Source: Porphyromonas pasteri (lineage in GTDB: Bacteria; Bacteroidota; Bacteroidia; Bacteroidales; Porphyromonadaceae). Taken from it: 64,000 bases of DNA. Positions within the stretch are counted from its first letter, which is position 1, and the number at the start of each line of letters is the position of its first letter. Made by a program: the position numbers and the translations under genes. Of this stretch, positions 23,952 through 32,874 are shown piece after piece. The DNA is taken from the NCBI RefSeq assembly GCF_014647755.1, contig NZ_BMPU01000001.1, forward strand, positions 786,382 to 850,381, read 5' to 3'. Below the pieces are notes generated by a model. It was given only the letters and a program-made list of their open reading frames with translations. It had not been told where the DNA came from and did no database searches.

Positions 23952-26801
23952 CTATTTGTGTGAAGCCTTCTTACGGCCAGCAAGCTTGAGTTCGTCGGCG
24001 AGGAAAGGTGCCGTAGGGCTATCCTTGACCTTTGCCAAAGCCTCGGGAGTACCAGCGAAGAGCAGCTGTCCTCCGTCCTTCCCACCCTCGGGACCGATCT
24101 CGATGATATAGTCGGCACTCTTGAGGACATCAAGGTTATGCTCGATGATGATGACGGTATTCCCGCGATCGACGAGGCGATTGAGGATGCCGAGGAGGAC
24201 GCGGATATCCTCGAAGTGCAGGCCCGTAGTCGGCTCGTCCAGGATATAGACGGTCTTACCCGTGTCGCGCTTAGCGAGCTCGGAGGCCAGCTTGATACGC
24301 TGGCTCTCTCCGCCAGAGAGGGTCGTCGAGGACTGCCCGAGCTTGATATAGCCGAGGCCTACATCCTGCAGGACCTGAAGCTTCTTGAGGATATGGGGGA
24401 CGTGAGCAAAGAACTCCACCGCCGCATTGATCGTCATATCGAGGACGTCGGCGATGGACTTACCCTTGAAGCGCACCTCGAGGGTCTCTCTATTATAGCG
24501 ACGCCCGTGACAAGCCTCGCAGGGAGCGAAGACGTCGGGGAGGAAGTTCATCTCGATGGTCTTGTAGCCATTCCCCGAGCAGGTCTCACAGCGTCCGCCC
24601 GAGACGTTGAAGGAGAAGCGTCCAGGCTTGTAGCCACGCATCTTGCTCTCGGGAAGCCCCACGAAGAGGTTACGGATATCGGTGAAGACACCCGTATAAG
24701 TCGCGGGATTACTGCGGGGCGTACGGCCGATAGGCGACTGGTCTACGGCGACGACCTTGTCGACGTACTCCAGCCCCTCGATGCTATCATAGGGCAGCGG
24801 ATCCTTCAGCGAAGAATAGAGGTGCTGACTGAGGATAGGCAGCAGGGTCTCATTGATGAGCGTGCTCTTACCACTCCCCGATACCCCAGCGACACATATC
24901 ATTGTCCCCAGTGGGAGGCTGACATCAATACCACGAAGGTTATTGCCACGTGCGCCTGTCAGGCGGAGCTGACGCTCGGTCATCGGGCGACGCTCGGGGG
25001 CGATCTCGATGGTCTCGACACCGCTGATATAGCGTGCCGTCAGCGTACCTGCTCGCATCATCGCCTCGGGCGAGCCCGAGAAGACGACCTCGCCACCGAG
25101 GCGGCCTGCCTTCGGCCCCATATCGATGATATGGTCTGCCTCGAGCATCATATCCTTGTCATGCTCGACGACGATGACGGTATTCCCCAGATCACGGAGC
25201 TTCTGCAGCGAATGGATGAGGCGCACATTGTCTCGCTGGTGGAGACCAATACTCGGCTCATCGAGGATATAGAGTACCTCGACCAGCTGGGTACCTATTT
25301 GTGTCGCCAGACGGATACGCTGGCTCTCGCCCCCTGAGAGGGAGGCGGTCATGCGGTTCATAGAGAGGTAGCCGAGACCCACATCCAGGAGGAAGGACAG
25401 ACGGGTACGGATCTCCTTGAGTACCTCGGTAGCGATGGTACGCTGCTGATCCGTCAACTTATCCTCCAGCCCCTCAAGCCAAGAGGCCAGGTGCGTCAGC
25501 TCCATCGAAGCGACCTCACCGATATTCTTCCCGCCGATGAAGTAGTGCAGGGCTTCCTTGTTCAGGCGTCCACCATGGCACTCGGGGCAGACCTCTGCGC
25601 GGGTGAACTGTGCCATCCACTTCTCTGCGCCTCGGGGACTCTCCTCCTCTTCGCTCTGCGCCATAAGGTAGGCACCGAGGCCATCATAAGAGAGGGGTAC
25701 GCCACGCAGCTCTGTGAAGCGGTCGTCCAGCAGGACTAAGTCCTCTTCACTGCCCTCGACGATCTCTGTGAGTAGGTCATCGGGCAGCTGGGAGATAGGA
25801 TCCTTGATCGAGACCTCATACTTAGCGCAGAGGGCTTCGATCTGGGCGAAGACCAGCGTACGGCGGTACTTCCCCAAGGGGAGAATCCCCCCAGCATAGA
25901 TGCTCTTCGTGCGGTCGGGCACGATGCTATCGAGGTCGATGACACGCACTTCGCCGAGGCCCTTACAGCGCGGACAGCTGCCGTTAGGCGAGTTGAAGGA
26001 GAAGTTGTGCGGTGCAGGCTCGTTGTATGATAGCCCCGTCTCGGGGTCCATCAGATGGCGGCTGAAGTAAGCGACCCCGCCCGTGGCGATCTCTTGGAGC
26101 ATCATCACCCCGTCGCCCTCCTTGAGGGTCAGGCGGAGGCTGGCAAGTAGGCGGTCGCGGTTCTTCTCCGCTATGGTGAGTTTGTCGGTCTGTACCTCGA
26201 CGCTATGGAGCTTGTAGCGGTCGAGCTTCATGCCGTAGGTGATCTCTCGTAGCTCCCCGTCGACGCGGACGGTGAGGAAGCTCTTCTTACGAAGCTGCTC
26301 GAAGAGCTCTTTATAATGCCCCTTACGCTGCTTGACGACGGGGGCCAAGAGGAGGACCTTCTTTCCCTCATAGCGCTCGAGGAGGAGCTCCAGGATCTGC
26401 TCCTCGGTATAGCGCACCATGGGCTTGCCCGAGAGGTACGATATAGCGGTACCTGCGCGTGCATAGAGGAGGCGGAAGAAGTCGTAGATCTCCGTGACGG
26501 TCCCGACGGTAGAGCGGGGATTGCGGTTCGTGGTCTTCTGCTCGATAGATATGACGGGGCCGAGACCTGTGATCTCATCGACGTCAGGGCGCTCGAGACC
26601 TCCACCAAGGAAGCCTCGGGCATAGGAGCTGAACGTCTCGATATAGCGACGCTGGCCCTCAGCGTAGATGGTGTCGAATGCCAAGGAGGACTTCCCGCTC
26701 CCACTCAGGCCGGTGAAGACCGTCAGCGAGTAGCGAGGGATGTGAGCATCCACGTCCTTAAGGTTGTGCACGCGGGCACCACGAATATCTAAGTCTTGCA
26801 T
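23952..26801 (-). CDS. uvrA: UvrABC excinuclease subunit A
   Basis: A 949-residue ABC-type ATPase that recognises damaged DNA in nucleotide excision repair. Both nucleotide-binding halves are complete: Walker A GLSGSGKSSLAF (near residue 32) and GVSGSGKSTLINE (near 640), with signatures LSGGESQRIRLA and LSGGESQRIKLA and Walker B YILDEPS and YILDEPT. Zinc-finger Cys pairs occur in CPRCKGLG, CPECHGGR, CETCSGNG and CEACHGRR. Length is typical. It starts the minus-strand transcript that continues into the SWIM/SNF2-like gene. Confidence 0.98.
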   Translation of the reverse strand: MQDLDIRGARVHNLKDVDAHIPRYSLTVFTGLSGSGKSSLAFDTIYAEGQRRYIETFSSYARGFLGGGLERPDVDEITGLGPVISIEQKTTNRNPRSTVGTVTEIYDFFRLLYARAGTAISYLSGKPMVRYTEEQILELLLERYEGKKVLLLAPVVKQRKGHYKELFEQLRKKSFLTVRVDGELREITYGMKLDRYKLHSVEVQTDKLTIAEKNRDRLLASLRLTLKEGDGVMMLQEIATGGVAYFSRHLMDPETGLSYNEPAPHNFSFNSPNGSCPRCKGLGEVRVIDLDSIVPDRTKSIYAGGILPLGKYRRTLVFAQIEALCAKYEVSIKDPISQLPDDLLTEIVEGSEEDLVLLDDRFTELRGVPLSYDGLGAYLMAQSEEEESPRGAEKWMAQFTRAEVCPECHGGRLNKEALHYFIGGKNIGEVASMELTHLASWLEGLEDKLTDQQRTIATEVLKEIRTRLSFLLDVGLGYLSMNRMTASLSGGESQRIRLATQIGTQLVEVLYILDEPSIGLHQRDNVRLIHSLQKLRDLGNTVIVVEHDKDMMLEADHIIDMGPKAGRLGGEVVFSGSPEAMMRAGTLTARYISGVETIEIAPERRPMTERQLRLTGARGNNLRGIDVSLPLGTMICVAGVSGSGKSTLINETLLPILSQHLYSSLKDPLPYDSIEGLEYVDKVVAVDQSPIGRTPRSNPATYTGVFTDIRNLFVGLPESKMRGYKPGRFSFNVSGGRCETCSGNGYKTIEMNFLPDVFAPCEACHGRRYNRETLEVRFKGKSIADVLDMTINAAVEFFAHVPHILKKLQVLQDVGLGYIKLGQSSTTLSGGESQRIKLASELAKRDTGKTVYILDEPTTGLHFEDIRVLLGILNRLVDRGNTVIIIEHNLDVLKSADYIIEIGPEGGKDGGQLLFAGTPEALAKVKDSPTAPFLADELKLAGRKKASHK

Positions 26802-26857
26802 CTAATAAATGAAAGGAAGACCCGAGCAGAGCCTACCATGAAAGAATGTATAGTACA

Positions 26858-26865
26858 CAAAGTTA
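26858..26865 (-). promoter_or_regulatory. -7 box of uvrA
   Basis: TAACTTTG on the minus strand, about 55 nt before the uvrA ATG. Confidence 0.5.
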
Positions 26866-26969
26866 CGAATAAATCGGCTCTCCTACTCGTGCAAGATCGT
26901 CGCCTCGCGCCCACCGGGAAGCGAGACTTCGCCACAGGGCTATCGCCCCCCACGCAGGGGGCTAAACCA

Positions 26970-27070
26970 ACCACTACTGGTCAGTGCTCCGACCAGTAGT
27001 GGTTCGCAGCGTGACCAGTAGTGGTTCATATTAGTGACCAGTACTGGTTCGTTCACCGACCAGTACTGGT
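26970..27070. repeat. Phased palindrome array D, five 12-bp sites
   Basis: Five ACCA[GC]TA[GC]TGGT sites start at 26970, 26992, 27014, 27037 and 27059 (spacings 22, 22, 23, 22). The last two are the perfect palindrome ACCAGTACTGGT. The first is the reverse complement of the second and third. The 10-11-nt linkers differ. The array lies between the divergent uvrA and 27307 promoters; the rest of the 505-bp spacer holds only those promoters. Confidence 0.85.
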
Positions 27071-27213
27071 TAGTTTCCCCTCTCGTAGTAAAGACCTCTC
27101 CGAGCCCCCTTCTTAGCTTACTTCTCCGCCTACAAATATAGCTATGCACTCTATTCTCTATGAGGAGAATAGGAGCACCTTTGTGAAGCGCTCTTGGTAT
27201 CATAAATATGTCG

Positions 27214-27221
27214 TACCTTTG
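27214..27221 (+). promoter_or_regulatory. -7 box of small membrane gene
   Basis: TACCTTTG; a TTG at 27194-27196 is a weak -33 (spacer 17). It lies downstream of an in-frame ATG at 27208, which therefore cannot be the start. Confidence 0.55.
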
Positions 27222-27306
27222 CAACGAAGCCAAGGCAAAACTAATACAACACATCTGTCTTGCCCTCGGGCTTTCCCCACGCAACTCACGTGAATTCGTA
27301 ATTATA

Positions 27307-27525
27307 ATGCCTATGGAGCGAATCCTACTCACTATCCTTTACGCCTTCCTCGCTTGGCTACTCTATTATGCAGAGTCCGCTGGTGACAACTGGAAGGATC
27401 GTCTTCCCAGTCTCTTCCTCTTCATGCTCCTCGTCGGAGCTATCCCCGAAGGGGTACGCCTCACGCGTCGCCTCCTCCATCGCTTGCGTAGAGACTGGCA
27501 CAGCCATCGTAGTATGCAGCACTAA
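27307..27525 (+). CDS. Small membrane protein of unknown function
   Basis: A 72-residue protein with one or two hydrophobic segments (residues 6-22 and ~36-48) and a strongly basic C-terminus (RRLLHRLRRDWHSHRS). I do not recognise it. The start is taken at 27307, or Met3 at 27313, because the promoter box at 27214-27221 lies after the further-upstream ATG at 27208. It is divergent from uvrA, with array D between them, and is closed by a good terminator. Confidence 0.6.
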   Translation: MPMERILLTILYAFLAWLLYYAESAGDNWKDRLPSLFLFMLLVGAIPEGVRLTRRLLHRLRRDWHSHRSMQH

Positions 27526-27561
27526 GCTGTAGCTCGGAGACAGCGACGCCCTAAGAGCAGT

Positions 27562-27593
27562 GAGCCCCGCAATGCGACCGCATTGTGGGGCTC
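27562..27593 (+). terminator. Terminator of small membrane gene
   Basis: GAGCCCCGCAATGCG (27562-27576) pairs with CGCATTGTGGGGCTC (27579-27593), one G-T pair, 2-nt loop. Confidence 0.8.
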
Positions 27594-27622
27594 ATACCTA
27601 TATATTATGGAGAGATTCGCTG

Positions 27623-27630
27623 TACCTTTG
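27623..27630 (+). promoter_or_regulatory. -7 box of pcrA
   Basis: TACCTTTG, about 85 nt before the ATG at 27715. The leader can form a short AGCTCT/AGAGCT hairpin. Confidence 0.55.
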
Positions 27631-27714
27631 CGGGGCAAAAGAAGCCCTTAGCTCTCGAAGCAAGAGCTCGGCATATCGGCATTCCCCTACATTATTATAT
27701 ATACCCCTCTCGTC

Positions 27715-30033
27715 ATGAGTGCAAGTGATACCCTCGACCTTCCCTACCTCAGTGAGCTCAACGAAGCCCAGCGTGCCGCCGTCGTCTACAACGATGGCCC
27801 TGCACTGGTCATCGCTGGCGCAGGCAGCGGCAAGACCCGCGTCCTCGTCTACAAGCTCCTCTATCTCTTAGACTCGGGCTATCACCCCGCAGGTCTCATG
27901 GCGCTGACCTTCACCAACAAGGCCGCCCGTGAGATGCAGGCGCGTATCTCCCGCCACGTCGGCTCGGTAGCTCGGCAGATCCACATGGGCACCTTCCACT
28001 CGATCTTCGGGAAGATCCTCCGCCAACATGCTCCCCTACTCGGCTACACCTCGGACTACTCGATCTACAACACCTCCGACAGCCGTAGCCGTATCAAGGC
28101 CATCATCAAGCAGCTCGGTCTCGACGACAAGGTCTACAAGCCCAATGTCGTGCACAACCGCATCTCCTCGGCGAAGAACCGCCTCATCACCGCCAGTGCC
28201 TACGCCTCCTACACTGACTTCCTCAAGTACGATGCGAAGAGTGGCCTGCCGAAGCTCTACGAGATCTACCAGCACTACGAGGCTGAGCTCAAGCGCTCCA
28301 ATGCGATGGACTTCGATGACCTCCTGCTACAGATCAATATCCTCTTCCGCCAGCATCCCGATGTACTGAAGCTCTGGCAGGACCGCATCGATTACCTCCT
28401 CATCGACGAGTATCAGGATACCAACTTCGCCCAGTACATGATCGCACGCCAGCTGATGCAGGACAAGGGTGCTATCTTCGTCGTCGGCGATGATGCCCAG
28501 AGTATCTACTCCTTCCGCGGAGCGAACTTGGACAATATCCTCAGCTTCGAGAAGACCTTCCCCAACGCCCGCACCTTCAAGCTCGAGCGCAACTACCGCT
28601 CCACGCAGACCATCGTCAAGGCCGCGGGACAGATCATCGCAAACAATGAATACCAGATCCCCAAGGATGTCTTCTCAGAGGAGTCTATCGGTGAGCCTAT
28701 CACCGTACATGAGGCGCTCACGGGTGACCTCGAAGCTCTCTGGGTCTCCGACGAAGTGCAGCGTCTTCACCGCGATGGTGCTCCCTACAGCTCGATAGCC
28801 ATCCTCTACCGCACCAATGCGCAGAGCCGTACCCTCGAGCAGGTCTTCCGCCGTGTTGGACTCCCCTTCCGTATCTATGGCGGACGCTCATTCTTTGACC
28901 ACAAGGAGATCATGGACGTCGTCGCCTACTTCCGCGTCTTGGTCAATGAGCTGGATGAAGAGGCTCTCCTGCGTATCATCAACTATCCCAAGCGAAGTAT
29001 CGGCGACACGACAGTACAGCGTGTGCGTCAGGCCGCCTCACAGCAGGGGCTGCCGATGATGCAGATCCTCCGTGAGCCCCTGGTCTATGGTGTCGAGGTC
29101 AATAAGCCCACCGCTGCCCGACTACAAGCCTTCGCTGCCCTTCTCGATGACCTACGCGCCTACAACCAGCAGGAGGATGACCTCTATGCGATCGCCGAGC
29201 GCGTGATCAATGAGACGGGTATCCTCACCGACCTCAAAAGCGACACCACCAGCGAAGGCAAGGGGCGTGTAGAGAATATCCAGGAGCTACTCGGCGGTAT
29301 CGACGAATACATCCATGCCGCTCTCGAGGCCGACCAGACGCCCTCACTCGGCGTCTACCTCAGCGAGATCGCACTGATGACCGACCAAGACAAGACGGGC
29401 GACGATGAGGACTGCATCACGCTGATGACCGTCCACTCGGCAAAGGGACTGGAGTTCCCTCACGTATTTATCGTAGGGCTGGAGGAAGATCTCTTCCCCT
29501 CGATGATGAGCAATACGGGCAAGGAACTGGAGGAAGAGCGCCGACTCTTCTACGTCGCCCTGACGCGTGCTGAGAAGACTTGTCATATCGGCTATGCGAG
29601 AGAGCGCTTCCGCAACGGGCGCACGGAGTTCAGCCGTCCCAGCCGCTTCGTCCGTGAGCTCCCCAAGGAATTAGTGACCTTCGACTCAGGATTAAGCAGT
29701 CACGCCTCGCCCTGGGACCGACCCAAGGCAGTACGTCCCGCAGGTGGTGACCTCCCGACGGACTTCTCCGATCGCCCCGTCTTCCGTTCGGCTCCTCCCG
29801 CTCCTTCGCGCCGTGTCCTCATCGAGCGCCGAGAGGCGAGTGACACACCCGAGGAGAAGCACAAGCGTATCGGTGCGCTCGCTGTCGGCGGACGCGTCGT
29901 GCACAAGCGCTTCGGTGCGGGTGTCATCGACGAGCTCGAAGGTCGTGGCGACAATGCCAAGGCTACCGTCACCTTCGACACGGGCGAGACGAAGAAGCTC
30001 CTCCTGCGCTTCGCCCAACTCGAGGTGCTTTAG
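27715..30033 (+). CDS. pcrA: UvrD/PcrA-family superfamily 1 DNA helicase
   Basis: A 772-residue 3'-5' DNA helicase. Motif Q/I: LNEAQRAAVV and AGAGSGKTRVLV (near residue 40). Motif II: LLIDEYQDTNF. Motif III: GDDAQSIYSFRGA. Motif IV-VI: LERNYRST, TVHSAKGLEFPHVF and YVALTRAEK. The C-terminal ~60 residues (GGRVVHKRFGAGVI ..) form the usual Tudor-like RNA polymerase-binding tail. It unwinds DNA in excision and mismatch repair and dislodges proteins from DNA. Monocistronic. Confidence 0.96.
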   Translation: MSASDTLDLPYLSELNEAQRAAVVYNDGPALVIAGAGSGKTRVLVYKLLYLLDSGYHPAGLMALTFTNKAAREMQARISRHVGSVARQIHMGTFHSIFGKILRQHAPLLGYTSDYSIYNTSDSRSRIKAIIKQLGLDDKVYKPNVVHNRISSAKNRLITASAYASYTDFLKYDAKSGLPKLYEIYQHYEAELKRSNAMDFDDLLLQINILFRQHPDVLKLWQDRIDYLLIDEYQDTNFAQYMIARQLMQDKGAIFVVGDDAQSIYSFRGANLDNILSFEKTFPNARTFKLERNYRSTQTIVKAAGQIIANNEYQIPKDVFSEESIGEPITVHEALTGDLEALWVSDEVQRLHRDGAPYSSIAILYRTNAQSRTLEQVFRRVGLPFRIYGGRSFFDHKEIMDVVAYFRVLVNELDEEALLRIINYPKRSIGDTTVQRVRQAASQQGLPMMQILREPLVYGVEVNKPTAARLQAFAALLDDLRAYNQQEDDLYAIAERVINETGILTDLKSDTTSEGKGRVENIQELLGGIDEYIHAALEADQTPSLGVYLSEIALMTDQDKTGDDEDCITLMTVHSAKGLEFPHVFIVGLEEDLFPSMMSNTGKELEEERRLFYVALTRAEKTCHIGYARERFRNGRTEFSRPSRFVRELPKELVTFDSGLSSHASPWDRPKAVRPAGGDLPTDFSDRPVFRSAPPAPSRRVLIERREASDTPEEKHKRIGALAVGGRVVHKRFGAGVIDELEGRGDNAKATVTFDTGETKKLLLRFAQLEVL

Positions 30034-30058
30034 GGAGAGGCTATACCTATTATATAGG

Positions 30059-30096
30059 TGCGCAGGGCTGTCAGTTGACAGCCCTGCGCATTTATT
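30059..30096 (+). terminator. Terminator of pcrA
   Basis: TGCGCAGGGCTGTCA (30059-30073) pairs perfectly with 30076-30090, followed by TTTATTTT. Confidence 0.92.
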
Positions 30097-30116
30097 TTCC
30101 TCTCACAGGAAAGCTA

Positions 30117-30124
30117 TACCTTTG
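30117..30124 (+). promoter_or_regulatory. -7 box of TonB receptor gene
   Basis: TACCTTTG, about 98 nt before the start codon at 30223. Confidence 0.55.
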
Positions 30125-30222
30125 CTACTGCCTCACGGGAGGGAGCTCCCAGCACGTGAATGCGTGCACTCCTACCCCCAGCAGGCGCCAAACCTATTTA
30201 TACAAACCAAAACCTGTACATC

Positions 30223-32496
30223 ATGAAGCGATTTATCTGCCTCATGGCGCTGGCGTTACCTATGACGCTGGCAGGCCAGACTACAGACTCAGCCGACTCG
30301 GCTCAAGTCATCGGCGAAGTCGTAGTACGTGGTGCCCGTGTGATGGCACCGAGTACAGTCGTCAAGATCCCTGCTCCACGCCGTGAGATCCCCCTGACGA
30401 CGAATATCCTTCCTCTTGAGAAGATCCGCCTCTTAGGCTACACCGATCCCGCACAAGCTATGCAGACCGTCCCTGGTGTAGGAGCATTCAAGGACTACGG
30501 TGGCTTCCACATGTTCTTCCTCCGAGGCTTCTACGAGTCCGTAGTCCTCAACGATGGGATGCGCGATGAGCGTCATGCGCTCTGGCAATCAGCACCTCTT
30601 ACGGGGATGGCAGCGGTAGATCACATCGAGGTCCTCAAGGGGGCTGCCTCAATGAGCGTAGGTCACTCCGCTCTCGGTGGTGTCATCAACATCATCAATA
30701 AGCAACCTAAGGCCCGTCCAGCCTTCGACGCAAGCTATACCATCGGCTCGTACGGCACGCATCGTATCACAGCTGGTGGGACAAGTGCGATCTCAAGCAA
30801 GGCCAATGCACGTGCCGACGTGGAGTATTCGACCAGTGATGGCTGGCGTGGTAACTACACGAAGATCGCCAATGCACATGCCGCTGTCGACATTAAGCTT
30901 TCGCCCAAGCACAAGCTTGGCTTCGCAGCGATCATAAGCCACGACCAGTTCCGTGGTGATTATGGTCAGCCACACCTCAAGTGGGACGTCTACGATAGCA
31001 CGACCGATGAGCTGGCTTACAAGCGAGGTACCTTCCCCAGCAGCGAACCTGCCTCGAGAGCTTACACCGACCCCAATGAGTTCCTGACGAATAAGACGGT
31101 CAAGTTCCACGCCAAGTACAACTACGCGATCGACGAGCGCTGGAGACTCTCCGAGCACGCTTTCTTCGCTTACGATAGCCTCAACTACTACTCCACCGAC
31201 GGGCTGAACTATCTCACGGGAGCAAAAGCCACCGGTGCTAAGCACTATTACCTCGACGGCACGACGAAGGTACCTGTACTCATCGACCGCGTAGAGCGTG
31301 ATGGCTTCGGCTTTGCCTATGGGACGCTGACGGCACAGAATCAGATCGAGCTGACGGGACGTCTACGTTGGGGCAATACCAGCCACGCGATCCTCGCTGC
31401 TCACAACTTCTCCTACATGGATCTTCGTCGCTCTGACCGCGCACTCTATACCGGTGCTGGCGTCGGGTCTATAGTGACGCTGAAGGATCCTATCCTCGAT
31501 CAGGGCCCGATCTATATGAAGTACCGCCGCATGCAGGTCTTCAAGGACCTGGTCAATGGGGTATCTCTGCAGGACTTCATAACGTGGCAGAATCTGCGAC
31601 TCCTTGCTGGGGTACGTATGGACTTCTTCCGTCGTGACTTCGGCATCTACAATACGGATGACCGCAAGCTCCTCGACCGCACCACCGACCAGATACTTAC
31701 GAATGCCGCACTGACCTATCGCCTCGGCGCTGTGTACAACATCACGCCGAGCTTCAACATCTACGGCTCCGTGTCCTCCTTCTTCAAGCCCCAGCGCATC
31801 ACCCTCTCACCCGAGGTAGTCTATATGGCTGCTGACGGACATGAGATGAGTGCCGAAGAGCTCAAGAGCTTCAAGCCGCTGACGGGTCGCCAGTGGGAAG
31901 CCGGTCTGCATCTGGATCTCGGCAACGAACTCTCGCTTCACGCCGCAGCCTACCATATCACGCTAAGCAATATGGTCCGCACCAACCTCGGTGTAGCTGC
32001 CGACGGCCGCAAGATCGGTGGCCCTATCGGGAAGTCCATCAGTAAGGGTGTCGAGCTGGAGATGAATTACGCGCCCTCTTCTGTCTTTGACTTCAACCTC
32101 GGCTATTCGCTCACCGACGCGCGTATCGCCGAATACACGTCGAGCAACTTCACGCAAAACGTCTCCGCGGGCAATCGCCTCAAGCGCGTTCCTCGTGATA
32201 AGGTCTCCGCTTGGGCCTTCTACAACGCTCCTTTCAGTAGCGAGACCGTCCTGAGACTGGGCTTCGGTGCGATCCACACGGGCAGCTTCTACTCCGACGA
32301 GACCAATATCTATAAGATCGATCCCAGTACGATCTTCAACACCGTCGTAAGCTTCTCGCCTATGAAGGCGCTGAGCCTGCAGCTGAATGTCAACAATCTC
32401 TTCGACACCGTCTACTACAGCACGACGATCAACAGCACGCAGTTCATCCCCGCCGAAGGGCGCAACGTCCAGTTCACCGCTTCACTTCACATCTAA
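30223..32496 (+). CDS. TonB-dependent siderophore-type receptor
   Basis: A 757-residue outer-membrane receptor. The start at 30223 gives a signal peptide (MKRFICLMALALPMTLAG). Plug-domain motifs are clear: QTVPGVGAF, FLRGF, VLNDGMRD, DHIEVLKGAASM, LGGVINIINK. The rest is a 22-strand barrel with late SKGVELEMNY and VNNLFDTVYYS motifs. It resembles FhuA/FpvA-type siderophore receptors and lacks the N-terminal carboxypeptidase-like domain of SusC. The ligand is unknown. It stands alone between two terminators, and no iron-box-like operator is obvious. Confidence 0.9.
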   Translation: MKRFICLMALALPMTLAGQTTDSADSAQVIGEVVVRGARVMAPSTVVKIPAPRREIPLTTNILPLEKIRLLGYTDPAQAMQTVPGVGAFKDYGGFHMFFLRGFYESVVLNDGMRDERHALWQSAPLTGMAAVDHIEVLKGAASMSVGHSALGGVINIINKQPKARPAFDASYTIGSYGTHRITAGGTSAISSKANARADVEYSTSDGWRGNYTKIANAHAAVDIKLSPKHKLGFAAIISHDQFRGDYGQPHLKWDVYDSTTDELAYKRGTFPSSEPASRAYTDPNEFLTNKTVKFHAKYNYAIDERWRLSEHAFFAYDSLNYYSTDGLNYLTGAKATGAKHYYLDGTTKVPVLIDRVERDGFGFAYGTLTAQNQIELTGRLRWGNTSHAILAAHNFSYMDLRRSDRALYTGAGVGSIVTLKDPILDQGPIYMKYRRMQVFKDLVNGVSLQDFITWQNLRLLAGVRMDFFRRDFGIYNTDDRKLLDRTTDQILTNAALTYRLGAVYNITPSFNIYGSVSSFFKPQRITLSPEVVYMAADGHEMSAEELKSFKPLTGRQWEAGLHLDLGNELSLHAAAYHITLSNMVRTNLGVAADGRKIGGPIGKSISKGVELEMNYAPSSVFDFNLGYSLTDARIAEYTSSNFTQNVSAGNRLKRVPRDKVSAWAFYNAPFSSETVLRLGFGAIHTGSFYSDETNIYKIDPSTIFNTVVSFSPMKALSLQLNVNNLFDTVYYSTTINSTQFIPAEGRNVQFTASLHI

Positions 32497-32529
32497 TTCA
32501 GCCCATCGCGCGGCTGAAAGAGCCCTTTT

Positions 32530-32575
32530 CCTTCCCCTTCCTTCGCCCAAGAGCGGAGGGAGGGGAAGGCGTTTT
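32530..32575 (+). terminator. Terminator of TonB receptor gene
   Basis: A 17-nt stem with few mismatches (32530-32546 with 32553-32569), followed by CGTTTTTC. Confidence 0.8.
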
Positions 32576-32650
32576 TCGTCGGGTCAGAAGGCAATTCCTG
32601 AGACCTCTACAAAGCCTGTCTACACAGGGTATTCGGAGGGACTGAGAAAA

Positions 32651-32782
32651 GCAATATAACTTTCACCGAAAAGTAATATAACATTCAGTGAAAAGTAATA
32701 TAACTTCTGAGTGAAAGTAATATAACATTCGGGGCAAGGTAATATAACTTCAGAGGCGAAGTCATATCACTTTCAGTAGCTT
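32651..32782. repeat. Phased array E, six 22-bp units
   Basis: AATATAAC motifs start at 32653, 32675, 32697, 32719 and 32741, with a variant CATATCAC at 32763: five consecutive spacings of exactly 22 bp. The unit core GTAATATAAC is a near-palindrome (8 of 10 positions). Linkers alternate between TTTC/ATTC and TTCTGAG/TTCAGAG types. The array ends about 60 bp before the yitT promoter box and occupies most of the 378-bp gene-free spacer. Confidence 0.88.
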
Positions 32783-32840
32783 CATCGGGTGGCTTCGGCG
32801 GGATCTCCCTTCGGGAGGCTGCAGAATCAACCAGAGGAAT

Positions 32841-32848
32841 TATCTTTG
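32841..32848 (+). promoter_or_regulatory. -7 box of yitT-cyclophilin operon
   Basis: TATCTTTG. It overlaps a possible GTG start of the next frame, so translation must begin at the ATG at 32875. Confidence 0.6.
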
Positions 32849-32874
32849 TGAGAGAAACATCTACCTCATACACT

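Noticed and set aside
26970..27070. Regular short repeats as a CRISPR array
   Set aside because: Period is only ~22 bp, spacers of 10-11 nt are far too short, and there are no cas genes. The same holds for arrays at 6785, 13223, 32653, 41766 and 61922.
27208..27306. ATG at 27208 as start of the small membrane protein
   Set aside because: The promoter box at 27214-27221 lies after this codon.
32848..32874. GTG start for the YitT protein
   Set aside because: The codon overlaps the TATCTTTG promoter box, so it would not be in the mRNA.
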